Positions 45,274-57,660 of a stretch of DNA of 64,000 bases are shown here, in pieces; within the stretch, counting starts at the first letter, position 1, and each line of letters opens with the position of its first letter. The stretch covers positions 3,109,937 through 3,173,936 of the forward strand of contig NC_066856.1 in assembly GCF_001640805.2 (NCBI RefSeq), given 5' to 3'. Below the pieces are notes generated by a model. It was not told the origin of the DNA and did no database searches. It saw only the letters and a list, made by a program, of their open reading frames with translations. The position numbers and the translations under genes are program-made. This DNA comes from Lates calcarifer (taxonomy: Eukaryota > Chordata > Actinopteri > Centropomidae).

Positions 45274-48200
45274 GTATATATAGGCTTTGCTCTGCGGACA
45301 GGACGTGTTTGTTAAGCTTCTTCAAATCAGGCTAGACAATATTTGGAAGTGATAAAACACGAGTGAACTTAAACCTCTCTCAGCTGTTCTGACTGTACTA
45401 AACTTGAGTTTTGAAGCGCAGTGTGATTTAGCGCCAGTGTTTAACTTTAACATTAATTCACACACACACTGTAATGTAGCATTTCCCGTAAATTCTTTTT
45501 CAGCAGTAACGACGTAATAAACTACCGAGAAGAGTTGAGATAACTTTACTTGTTTCCACTAAAAACGAACTTGTTTCACCAATAATCGTGAATTAGTCTG
45601 CAGTATTATTTATTAGTTATTTTTATTCTATATATCTTCCACATACTTTTTTTTTAGTCAAGTCCTTAATAACTGCGATGGAAATAACTAAAACGATCCC
45701 AACCACAATTTTTGACTTCTTTTGAAGAAAAGTGCTTTCATGTAATAGCCTAGTCATATAGCTGTTTTTTCCAGTAAAAACTCCAACTTTAATAACTAAA
45801 CCCTTTGAAACATTTAATAATTATCCAATACACAATTATACACAAGTCATGCCTCATCTTAGCTGGCGTGTTTCACTTGGTTAACTCATGTTTAACTCCG
45901 TTTTGAAGCTGCCATTCATACAAGACTGAGCAGGGCTAAAAAGCCCCATAGCCCCCCCCCACCAGCCCACAAAGGGGCCTCTCCTTTCTAATGAAATATT
46001 CTCCAAATGACCTGCCTGGGCCCTGCTGCTCCAATCATTCACAGGGAAAACACTGATCTGATGAATGTGCCCCTGCACTGCAAAGTTGGTGCATTCAAAG
46101 AGCCACGACCACCGAGAGGAGCACAGATTGTTTCTGAAACTTTGAGGCTGTAGCTTTAGTGTCTTCAGCTCCGTTTTGAATGTAGGGGATGGAAACACAA
46201 GGGCAGACATTAAATATATCTATTGCATTGCCTTAATTGTGGAACAATATCTAATAATTAGCTGTTTGTATTCATGCAAAATAGTCACCAGCCCAATGAA
46301 GAGAGTAGAAATCTATTTCGAGAGAAAAAGGGATGCACAGCATCCAGATCTTTGTCATATTGAATTATTATAATGACACCAAACAACAGTAAAATCTCAT
46401 AAATCTTCAAAAAGAAAGAACCTCTGTTTTGGGTTTGTCAGGGCAGATCTTTAGATTTATATTTTTGAGAAGGTTTTAAAAACAGGCCACGGATGAAGTA
46501 ATGAGTGGGCCCATGCAGAGGCAGGCAGCCGTAATGATAAGGTTGCTGGAAGCTCTTTAGATGGGACCTCAGTGCACCCTGCCCCCCCAGGCAGTCCTGA
46601 CCACAAGTAAAGCTTTGCGTGCAAATGGAGGGGGGGGGGGACTCCTGCGCCATGCTCCGGCCCCCCTCCTCTTTGCAAGTTTCCATTTGAGTTGTAAGAA
46701 ATTTTGGCAAACAAACCACTAATTATAAGCTACACGGTTCCTGTTTTATGATACAGACAAAAAGGACCATTGCATGAGAAACTCTTAAATGAAGGTATAG
46801 TTGCTGAATTTGTGCAAAAGTGGAATATTCCTGTGGGGTCTTTAAAAGTCACCTGACTGTTAGACATAGAGGCCACTCTCACGGTAAGAACTTTCAAAAT
46901 AAAGTGTTGTAGACTCTAGGCTGAATTTGAAGTGAATCTGAAAAACATTATCTGAAAAGTAGATTTGTTGTTGGATATATTCTCAGACAAGATAGCCCAG
47001 AAAACTGTACTAAAACTAAACCTTGAATCAAATGCCTGGGGAGCTGAATTATATCAACCTCATGATATCTGTGACTCACTCCACTGCTATAACTTTGAAG
47101 GTCTCTGCACCCCAGTTTGGGAACCCAGAATCCTGACAACTCCCAAGTTCAAGTTCATGTCACACTTCATCAAATCAAGCAAAAAGAGAGACCTGTTAGG
47201 AATGACACAAAAGATATAAGCTTTAAAACTATACAAACAGTTTCTTTAACACTGCCTCTTTTGCCTTTCTGCATTTCCAGGAGAAATAAGGTGTTATTGT
47301 GATGCCCCGCACTGCGTGGCCACCGGATACATGTGCAAATCAGAACTGAACGCCTGTTTCACCAAAGTCCTGGACCCACTCAACGCAAACTCCCCCCTCA
47401 CCCACGGGTGTTTAGACCCCATCGCCAACGCTGTAGACATCTGCAGCAGCAGCTCGAGGGCCACAGACGCCCTGACTGGGGCCTTGGCCACGACGCTGGA
47501 GTGCTGCCACGATGACATGTGCAACTACAGAGGCCTGCACGACCTGGCACACACCAGGGACTCAACAGGTAAAGAAGAAACCTCACAGGTCTAAATCACT
47601 GGCTGTCCGGATGTTTGCTTTTCACTGCAACTAAAATATGAAATTCTCTTTAAAAGGTTTTAAAATGAGTGGACCCTCTGGGGGATTTTATGATTCCTCC
47701 TCAGCAAATATTCACTATTTTCCTCTTTCCTGTTTCAGAGGCAATATATTGAGCCATAGGGTTCTTCAAACACTTTGCTGTTTATGGACATTCAGGCCAC
47801 CCTTGCCCCCCACCTACATTTTTAACGTCCCAGCTTTACAGAACTTCAATTTGACTTTTAATAGGATCCAGCTCTGTGCCTGGGAAAGCAGGGAGCAGCC
47901 AGTTTACCTTAAGCACTTGGAAAGAGATCAGATATATTCTTTTTCATTACGCGTGCACCATGTAATTTTCCCACTGAGTAGGAATGTTCCTTCTAGAATG
48001 AATATTCCCTGACAGGTCTGCATGTTGGGCAGAAATACTTTATGAAAGGGTGCATAGAGGGATGGAGAGGCAGGGGAGCTCTCCTGAGGGGATTTTCTGT
48101 TGTGACCCTGACCAGAGCAGACTATAGTTTATTAGCTCAAATTAATTTCTGGCTCTCAAGTCGGGACAAGGTGACTCATTTGTTTTTAGCCCTCCTGCCC

Positions 48201-48845
48201 TTTCTCACTTCCTCGCTCTCGTCTGTCTGTCTTATTTTCTCTTTCTCTGTGGTTTCTGGCACGACTGTAGACACGACTGTAGAGCAGAGGCAGCTTCAGT
48301 GTTCACATTCAAAGATAATACTTTGCACATAAATCAGGCACTATAGTACAGAAATCTGTATATAACGATGTGGAAAAGTCTAAACACATGAGCGTGCATT
48401 TAAACATATGATTATCTGTGTGTGTACAGATAGCCGGTTCCAGCCGGACAGCAACAACAGGAACCTCGTGACCCGGGTCCAGGAGCTGGCCTCGGCCAAG
48501 GAGGTGTGGTTCCGGGCAGCGGTGATCGCCGTACCCATCGCCGGTGGCCTCATCCTGGTACTGCTCATCATGCTGGCGCTGCGAATGCTGCGCAGCGAGA
48601 ACAAGCGGCTGCAGGACCAGCGGCAGCAGATGCTGTCACGGCTCCACTACAGCTTCCACGGCCACCATACTAAGAAGGGTCATGTGGCCAAGCTGGACCT
48701 GGAGTGCATGGTGCCGGTCACAGGCCATGAGAATTGCTGTCTTACCTGCGACAAGATGAGGCAGGCCGACCTGGGCAACGACAAGATCCTGTCTCTGGTG
48801 CACTGGGGGATGTACAGTGGCCACGGCAAGCTGGAGTTTGTATGA
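45198..48845 (+). CDS. bambi: BAMBI, BMP and activin membrane-bound inhibitor (3 coding exons, 259 aa)
   Basis: Type I TGF-beta-family pseudoreceptor: it has a receptor-like ectodomain and membrane span but no kinase, and it dampens BMP/activin/TGF-beta signalling at the cell surface. Exons are 45198-45273, 47281-47568 and 48430-48845 (76+288+416 = 780 nt with TGA), all GT-AG and both introns phase 1. The signal peptide covers roughly residues 1-20. The ectodomain has 10 cysteines after it, including the family box CCHDDMCN (C100, C101, C106). One membrane segment lies at about 151-172 (AAVIAVPIAGGLILVLLIML). A tail of about 87 residues follows, with SENKRLQDQRQQMLSRLHYS and the end GKLEFV. 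Human BAMBI is 260 aa with the same plan. It is normally induced by BMP signalling. The a or b teleost copy is not resolved. Confidence 0.98.
45274..47280 (+). other. bambi: bambi intron 1
   Basis: 2.0 kb. Two GC-richer stretches at about 45.89-46.16 and 46.44-46.70 kb look like candidate regulatory elements; both contain C or G homopolymers. Confidence 0.8.
47281..47568 (+). CDS. bambi: bambi coding exon 2 (ectodomain)
   Basis: Encodes the cysteine-rich receptor-like ectodomain, EIRCYCDAPHCVATGYMCKS through CCHDDMCNYRGLHD. The acceptor is TGCATTTCCAG and the donor ACAG/GTAAAG. The stretch SSSSRATDALTGALATT before the last cysteine box is the least conserved part, and no N-glycosylation sequon is present. 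Confidence 0.97.
47569..48429 (+). other. bambi: bambi intron 2
   Basis: 0.86 kb. The stretch 47.72-48.02 kb is compositionally even and motif-dense, including GGAATG at 47981-47986. Candidate enhancer. Confidence 0.8.
48430..48845 (+). CDS. bambi: bambi coding exon 3 (membrane span and tail)
   Basis: Encodes the juxtamembrane region, the transmembrane helix and the whole cytoplasmic tail. It is clearly GC-richer than its flanks. Two CC/CxxC-type clusters (GHENCCLTCDKMR) and the end MYSGHGKLEFV are conserved in the family. It stops with TGA. Confidence 0.97.
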
Positions 48846-49545
48846 TTTCCTGCTGGGAACTAAGTGACTGTCACCTCCCCACAACCAGCCGGGACTGCCT
48901 CTCAATCGCTGGCTTTTGTTTTTTTTACTTTAAAAAACATTCCCATTTTTTCGTCCATTGGACTGTTGGGTTTGTGTTTTCAGTTTTTTGAAACCAGTGG
49001 CGAAAAAATACGAGACTGATCTCATGCCGTGTGGTTTTTGCTAGAGGAGCACTTTACTTGAAAATGAAAGGCAAAGCAGCGAGCAGCTGTATTTAAGCTT
49101 GAGAGGGCAGGACTGAGGTGGAGTGAGATCTCCATCACTGCTCCAGAGGATCCTGGACTTTTACACTGAGCGCTGAAGGATTCCAAATCTGTCTTATTTG
49201 CACATTTGTAAAAAAAAAAAAAGAGAGAGAGAGAGAAAAAAACAAAAAAGTTGTTGATGCTTAAAACAAGAATTTTACACTGACACCAGGGTACAAAAAA
49301 GGACTTGTTTGAGGAGTAAAAAAATTCAGTGTTTGACTGTAGGTGTGCACACTCCTCTGTGTACGTTTCATGATTCAAGCTTATTGTAAAGATTTTAAAT
49401 ATATATATATTTTTGTCTGATAAAACTGACTGGTGTGTGTGTGTCTTGTTCTGGGTGAATGTCCAACATCTCTCTGTGATCAGACTATAAGCTTGATTGT
49501 GAGTGTGAAAGAAAAACTTCCATTAAAAGTGACTTTTTATTTATT
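48846..49545 (+). other. bambi: bambi 3' UTR
   Basis: AT-rich non-coding tail after the stop, with A/GA runs near 49209-49245 and a TA run near 49400. ATTAAA at 49522-49527 is the best nearby poly(A) signal. The end is approximate. Confidence 0.55.
49522..49527 (+). terminator. bambi: bambi candidate poly(A) signal
   Basis: ATTAAA variant hexamer about 680 bp after the stop, followed by T-rich sequence. Confidence 0.4.
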
Positions 49546-51523
49546 TCATGATTCATTCTTGTGTTTTTTTTTCGTATATTTTGCCTTAAAACAGTGAACA
49601 AGTGAAAAAGTACAACACTTGTGTTTTACACTCTGCTACTGTGCTCATAGGCTTTTGGCTAAGTGTTAGATCTTGTTAAAATCAGGGCCATGTGAGACAG
49701 TCATCCTGATTTGGCAGTGTGATGTTCTAAGTCAGGTCACAGTCTGGCCTTGGCGTGCTCAGTGTGTGTGTGGACCTGCCAGCAAGGCCTTGTTTTACAG
49801 TAGAGCTGCTACATCTGTCTCAGTCGTTCTTGAACCCTCTCCAGAGGTCAGGTTTTAGCTTCAAATAACCTTTATTCATTCTCTCCTCCCCCTCCTCACT
49901 TGCTGGTTTTATTCTGGAAGTAGCAACACTATTTATTTTATACTCGCTCTAATGCCAGTAAGCACCTCTCCTAGTCTGCCTTTCTGGATGTCAGTGAAAA
50001 TACTCCCTGTTCAGCAGGGTGTCAGTAAGGAGGGATTTCATATTGTGCTGTTAAGTGGCTGTGGATTATTTTGTATTGATTTGGAACAGCCACATGTTCC
50101 ATTTAAAAAAAAAAAACTGAAAGACAGTTCTGGTGATATTCTGTGTATTTGTTATGATTAACAAATCCCATGAAGAAACAGCAATGCATTGATTCAGTAA
50201 GTATTGTATGTGCATGCCTGATACATCTTATTCTTCCATAAAGCTGTGTTGTTGACCAAAAACTATTAGAAACACATCAGTGAGCCACGCTGTTGCACTG
50301 GATGCAACACACACACAGTAGTTTATTTCAACACAGTCCAACAATACACCATCCTTCTGCCCAAAATACTCTTAATACTCTTTAGAGCACTGAATGTGAA
50401 TTAATCCGCTGCAGAAAATAGTCCCCAAAAATACACTTTTCCTCCTGCCTGTGTGACAGCTGCTAAAAACTACATTGCCCAGTTGTGATTCATTTTCTCA
50501 AATTAAGTGGATTTGCTCACAATACAAAAAATAAAAGTAAGTACATCCTATGCTGGTACCCTGATAATCCAGGGTTTTCACAGAGACAGAGTTTATTTGG
50601 TAGAAAGTTGTTCTATTTAAAGCTCATGTCGATACCCCACTGTATCCCTGTATGTAATGAAGAAAACAGGACTTACAGGGACAGAAGTAATGTCACAGGT
50701 GGTGCAACACCACCAACTACTGGAACAAAGTATTTCAACCAGCATGGAAGACACTTACTTTCCAGCTGAATTCTTGCAGAATGTGTGTGTGCAAATAGCA
50801 ACAAGTCGAATGGTAAAAGCTTGGTTCTGACAGTTTGTTTGGAGACAGGGGTTAGGTTTCTGTCGTGCTCATTCTTCAGGGGTTTCTAAACTCCAGCTGA
50901 GTATTTACATTTCTAGAAGACCAAATGTCGCAGTAATCATGACGGGACCGCAACAGTTGGCGTATTATGTACTGTGTGCGTCACACAAAGCAAGATGGGT
51001 ACGTTAGGGTTGAAAAGTTCACACCCTACAGTCTCCCCAGTCACCATGGTAACCACAAGTAAGACATCCTGTAAGTAGTTTAAAGTTGAGGCCCGCTTCA
51101 CTGAAGAGTGTGTGTCTCTCTGCTGAGCGGTGACCCTTGTTTCTTTCCATTAGGAGGACAGGAAAACACTATTAGCAGCTAACCACTTAACGGCAGCTTG
51201 CATTAGCGAGGCTCAGCCCACGCTCAGGGCCTCCCCCAGGACTATTACCCTTGTAATAATAACAATGTCCTCCTCCTGGCCTGCCTAATGTGACTGCTGT
51301 TTTCTTTAGCCTGATTCCACTTTGCTGGCTCACCCATGGGTGTCAGGTGGCTACAGTAAGGTGAGGAAATCACCATAAATAAGCCTGGAAGGTGTTTGTT
51401 TTTATCTTTACATGACAAGAAAGCAGTTGTATTTAAGGAGACACAAGGACAAAGACACACTTCTGCTTTGTTCTGCGTCTGGCTGCTTTGTGTAAGAATT
51501 ACATTCATTCATCATGTAGATGA

Positions 51524-51525
<2 letters not shown>

Positions 51526-51554
<29 letters not shown>
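51526..51554 (+). repeat. (CA)n microsatellite
   Basis: About 14 CA units, intergenic downstream of bambi. Confidence 0.95.
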
Positions 51555-51555
<1 letters not shown>

Positions 51556-53950
51556 GTCTGCAGCCTTAGCCAGGAATCCTCCCATCTCACCAACATCCAG
51601 CAGTCACAGCTCGCCATCTACAATAGCTGGAGCCCGCCATGGCGGCATGGTCATTAGCATCGGCCATTTTGTGCAGCACTAGGCGGTCAAGTTGTTTGTA
51701 TTCACATGCAAATTTAATGAGGTGGCCAACCAGCCTCCATCAAAAGAGCTCCAATTTGTTTTGAAGCGACTTCAAGCTGCCCCCCACCACCAGTTTGCCA
51801 GCATATTTTTATTGCTGCTGATTTCCAGCAGAAATCTTGCTGTCTTTGCTGTTTAAAAAATAAAAAAAATCTGCCATTGCAACTCTACCTCCACGGCCCC
51901 GGCCTGCAGGCCTGAATGTTCTCCTTCCTGGAGGCTGACATTCCTGAAGCAGGGTTTACAACACAGCGATCTGAAAGCGAGGTGCTGCCACTGTGTTGCT
52001 CCCCTGCTACCCTAACAATAATGCAGTAATAGTCCAGAAAAGCCTTGTACCCACTGTGACGGCAGCAGCATGTGGAACAATATATGAAGTGTAAACACAC
52101 ATGGAACCTGTTAACACCTGAGCACAGTAATGGATGCACACCTCCCAGGGTAGTAACAGGCCTTTCTAAATCCTTGTATGTTTTTCTTGGTTTTCTTCCC
52201 TCCTCACCATGTTTCACCCGCTCTCCCTCTCCCCTGGCTGAACACACACACTCACATTTCACTTTGCTTTGATTTGATACAGGGCCGGAACAGTAACTTG
52301 TTTTATTATTTACTCAGTCAACTGAAAATTCATTCATTCAATTCTGATCAAATAATTATTTGAATTATCCAGTTTTTGTTTTATATCATTGTAAAGGCCT
52401 CAGTATGTCTGAAACGATGTGTCATCAGTTCGCACAATGTGTTGTCCACCCTCATCTCAAGGCAAATTAAGGAATGCCCACAGTTGGAGGTGGCACCCAC
52501 CTGTTGTCGTAGCCTCATTCTGGCTGCACCCATTGCCTCCCTGATTTCTCTCTCTCTCTCAACAACCCTTTTGCCTGACTTTGTAGCCTTTATGTGATGA
52601 ATTGTACAGATTGGGATGAGGGTGCACTGTGGACTCAAAGTCCTTCATGTGTTGCAGTCGGTTGTGAAACACAAGAAGTGATTAAAGCAGTTGTGTGAAG
52701 TTGGTGTTCAAAATTAAAGCAGCTGTATGATCCAAGAAGTCCTGTTGGAGTAATAGATACATGAGTTTGAAGCTTTATCAGACGTTGTTTTGCCTTTAAG
52801 CTTGCAATGGAAGTACTCACATCCACTACTTTCTGCATCACTGCTCATTAACATTGAATATAAATTGTCAGGTGCAGAATCATCAAGTGCAATTCTGAGG
52901 GATCCTGGGCTGAGCTGAGGTTGTGATTTTCAGACTGTTCATTTCAGGCAAATTTTCAGATTGAGCCATGCCCCTAACTCTCCCATCAGACCAGTTTCAG
53001 ATGTTGTTAGACAATCCCACAGGCACATTTTCTGAAGCATGCTGAGACCTTTACTCAAATAACTTTGGGATTGATGATTAAGACAAAGCAAGAAATTCAA
53101 ACACATGCCGCTGATCAAAAAGAGTGCAGCTCCACAGCTTCTGTCAAGCCCCAGTGTGAAGTAGTAATGGTCTAAATCATATCACTGATACTTGAAGGCT
53201 GTTTACCAGTTCCTAACCATAAACAAACAGAGACATTCCAGAAAATAAACACAACTAGTAATTCCAAAGGACAGAAAAAATGAAGATTTTTAATTGACAA
53301 ATATGCACGACTGCAGAGACAAATCATCCTCTGTGGTGACAGACATCCGCTGGAATAAGACGTGATCTAAATATTTAGCCAATTCATTTCCTTCCAGTGG
53401 ATAAAACTAAAGCTTCAGTGCATGTCCTCATTTACTTCTTCCCCCCATCTAAACATCTACCCCAGTGTGTTGTTAACATTTAGATATAAATCTGCCCCAA
53501 AAGAAAAATAATAATGTTGGGAATGTTTACAGGACGGCCCAGGCTTCTTGAAGCTAAATGTCAAAGTGTGTAAATAGTAAAAAAAAAGTTTGGTTATGCT
53601 CCTACACGAGGGATTTCCAGCAAAGTCTAGCAGGAAAGTTTAAACAAAATGGCTCATATGCACATCCACCGGCCTGTAGGCATCTCATACACAGGGTTTT
53701 AGTCCTTTCGTGACTAGTTGTCGCTGAACTGTCAGGTGCAGAGCCACTTTCTCAGGAGCTTTATGGTGACGCATGTGCAGCCAAGGGCACTCGCTGGTCC
53801 CTATCTGTCAGCTGAGGGCCCCTGAAGACAGATGGCAGAACAATGTGGTCCCCCTTTTACTGCCCAAGAGGCTGACAGTCCCACCAACCACTCATCCACT
53901 TATACATGACATGAATAGGACCATGTGCTGTACACAAGTGGTAGAATTTC

Positions 53951-53952
<2 letters not shown>

Positions 53953-53981
<29 letters not shown>
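53953..53981 (+). repeat. (GT)n microsatellite
   Basis: About 14 GT units, intergenic downstream of bambi. Confidence 0.95.
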
Positions 53982-53983
<2 letters not shown>

Positions 53984-56900
53984 CAATTGACTGAAAATAA
54001 TGGAACCACAACACAAACTTGTTGTATATGGAGTATCACTCTTCAACATGTGGAGAAGCCCAAAGCTTGACAGGCCTGCCACACCTAGCTCTGCTAACAG
54101 CTTTTAACCAAAGGTTAATTAGCATCAGCTTCATGTTAACAATTTTGTAATACATTTTTGGGTTTGATGTCTGCAAACTAAAGTCTACTATGGGAACCTG
54201 AATAAACATTTAATAAACAGGGGTTGGGAGCAGGAGGAAGAGCACCCAGAGGTGTGGCGACCTCCTAAAGCTCACATGCATGCTAGCAGGCTCCCTCAAA
54301 GCTTTTCGTCTTGGCAGCAGTTCAGTCCTCTCTACCTGACAGAGATGTGCACCTCGAGCTGGCAGCGTAGCCTCGGGGACTTGATGCTAGCTGGCTGGCT
54401 CTGATGTGTGTTCATTGTGAGTGTAGATCCCAGGGATTACCGGGCTGAAAGCAGAGAAGTTTGACAACGTCTCTGTGCGAACGAGGCTAAAACCACTATC
54501 AGAGTTTAGGAAGTGGTCTAAAATAACATGCGGTTGGTGAAATAGAGTCTAATCCCACACCAATACAGGAAGTTAAATTCCAGGATTTTAGATGTATCCC
54601 AATTCCACACTACTTACTAATTCTAATGTGTGTTCACTTGGAAAGAGACAAAATATAGTATCATTGAGTATTCTTCTCTTTATATATATATTTTTATTAT
54701 TCTATTTTGAAACAGCTGTATGAGCACATCAGAAAATAGAAAAATCACATCTTCAGAGAGAAAAAAATATTTTCTGTCTGTCTGTGTACAAGCGATGAAT
54801 GTGAGAGCAAAACACAGGTGTACTATAATTCTGATGGACTGACAAGTGAGGCTACCAAGCAACCAGCAGAGGGAAAGGCTAGGTGAGCCAGGCTAGGTGG
54901 AATAATATCATATATGGACAATAAGTACATGCAGTAATATTACTCTGTTGTTCTCTGGTTTTCTGGTTGGAGGACAGTCTCCTAATCAGTACTTTTCTCT
55001 TTTACCTCATGTTGCAGCTTTAAAGGGAAACAGCTGAAGATGTGCTCATCTGACCTTTTTCTTGAGGAGATGAATAATTTTAAGCTGTTGACAACTTTAC
55101 AGACATGAAGGCAATTTATTCTACTGCAGCCCACTGTGATAAATTTGATTACACGACTCTTACAGACTAAATATTGTGGGCTGACTGTATAGCTATACAT
55201 ATTTTACCACTCCCTCTTCATCTAGTGTTTATTTTGGCTTTGTCAACATCAGAAAATATGCTCTGGCGTGTATTTTGACAGAGAAGACCCGCCACTTCAC
55301 GCCGCCAAAGGAGTCTGCGAGTGATAAAAGCGTGTGGAGGGCTGAAATCCTCTCTGTCTGACAAAATGAATTTATCTATTTGTTTATGTTTGAGTGCTTG
55401 CTAACTGACACAGCTACCACATGTTGAGTGCAGTGCCTCAGGCACGTAATATATGACATTTAGGAGCTGCTGTATGTTAGGGAATACTGGGTAATTACTC
55501 TCTTGCTGGAACGCTTTATGACATTTCTTTGGGAATAATAAATGCTGGAATTTTGTTTTTGGTAAAATGTCTACATTAACTGTGAGAAATTGAGATAGAG
55601 CAGTTAATACTATGGCACTGAGTGAGGTGTCAGTGCAGCTGAATGTATGGGAAATAAGCAAAGGCAGGTTTTGTTGTGAACAGGGAACTTAAATTGGTGA
55701 ATTCCGACTGAAGTGTAGTTCTAATGACTATTTGTGTACATCAGTTGTAAATTACAGACACCAACATCACCACCACCTCTTTTTCCAGTCGTGTTCCCTT
55801 GGGGAACGACCGGATACTTATTAGCCAGTGATCCAGCACATGAGGCCCTTAACCTGCCCCCTGTAGCACAGACACTTAAGGGTCAGTGCTTTTCCTATTG
55901 TATCCTCATCTGCTTCCCCTAAAACACACTCACATATAAGCATGTGCACAGACACCTCATTAGGCCAGAGATATACTGTCAGTGTGAAGAGCTGAGCTGA
56001 GAAACTTTAAGTTGCTCTAGTTTCAGCCAGAATGTCTGCTTTCAATGATAAGTTATGTCTTTATCTAAAAGCACACACTGTACAAACAGAGATTAAACTG
56101 ACACGTTGGACACTGGAAATCACTGTCACATGGTCCAAATTACTATCGCTGTTATTTGTACTCATATTTTTTTTACATTAAAAATTTCCAAAAAAACAAG
56201 CCATTATCTATCTGGAACAGAAGTGAGTTAGCTAAAGAAGTGAATCTTTAGCTGTGAGTCAACACAGCAACATTAAAATGATAAAATCCTCCAACATGGA
56301 ATAAGTTGTACCATCTCAAAGGCCTTTTTAATATTACTGAAGTTTGTTGGCTTGTAACTGAGATTTGTCTGTGTTTTTTTTTTTCTTTTTTTTCCATAAG
56401 GATATTTTACTCTTAAACATGTTAACAACACATCACTTGATTGGCTTGTATTTGGTGCCTGTGGATGACTAAGTGCTGCTGGCAAAAAGCAACTCTATGA
56501 ATTCCGAAAGTTCTCTGTTTATTGCAAAATAAATAGATAAATAATATCAAATGAATAAGTACAAATGCAGCTACTCTGCTGTATCACTCCACAAAAACTC
56601 ATAACGCTAAACGACTACACTGAGTATCTATCAACCACACATCTCAGTCAGCCAAGAGCCTCGTCCATCCATGAGTCCAGGCATGCACCATGTGCTCTTA
56701 CAAGTCTGCATCCTGTTTGTAAAGCAGAGCGTGCAGAGATAAAGAGCAGTGCCTCTGCTTATCTGGCCTGACTGTCATGTATCTGCTATGAAGCAGCTAC
56801 CTAAAGCGCTCCGGGGCCAAACTGGCATCCAGAAGGGAAACGGTGGTGGCAGGACAGGTTGTTTCTTTATACTGTGGTGCTGTGGCTGTTTTTCTAGGCA

Positions 56901-57579
56901 GGTTTGGTGTGGCCAGTGGTTTTAGTGTTAAGTGACCTTATCCTTACCTCAGTGTTTGAGGCTCTCAGCAGGATGCCTCTTGGAGGTGTGTACCTCTGTA
57001 GCTGAAGACAATTTTAAGTTTTCATACAAAATCTTAACATGAAGATCTGTGAACCATGAGTAACTATGGCAACCACTTCCATATTAAAAGCAGAACAGTT
57101 GAGGGATCTTCTCTTACTACCCACTCCACAAGAAAGATACTTAGACCCTATATGTTCCACTAGACTGAAAGAAACAAGAATTGTCCTTGTAGTAAATAAA
57201 AATGAAAACAGCTCCACTAAAAACCCCAGGGTTCCTCCTATTCCTCAGGACAGAAGGGGGAAGTTGACTTCCAAACATAAATATGCCACGATGTGGGCTT
57301 GTCTCTGGGGATAGCCTCTGAACAGGTCAAGCAAAACAAACTGGGGTTCTTCCTCTGTCCACTCCTCACTGGACTGGGGATCAGGAGGTTCCCTGTAGCT
57401 AACAGAGCCTCAAAACACCAAACTCCATCAGTCAAAGAGTATGTGTATTTGTTTTTACAGGTGAGAGTTAAAGCATAGACTACACTTTTAAAGCAGTCAC
57501 TGTGTGAGATGAGGTATTTACTGAGTCATGAATCCCTGCTCGGAATAGTCTGAGGCATTTTTATTCATCTTTTTTTAAA

Positions 57580-57660
57580 AATATTTTCTTTTATTTAACC
57601 AGAAGAGGCCCAAACTCATTTTGATTAAAAATCTCTTCCTTAAGAATCAATAACAGTGAG
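57580..57660. repeat. Teleost interspersed repeat fragment
   Basis: TTTTATTTAACCAGAAGAGG followed shortly by GATTAAAAATCTCTTCC matches a word pattern I recognise as widespread in fish non-coding DNA. Its class is not assigned. Confidence 0.4.

Noticed and set aside
47638..48012. 124-codon frame in bambi intron 2
   Set aside because: Not in phase with bambi splicing and with no protein family signature; better explained as non-coding, possibly regulatory.
48544..48759. Other-frame translation over bambi exon 3
   Set aside because: Shadow of the true bambi frame in GC-rich coding sequence.
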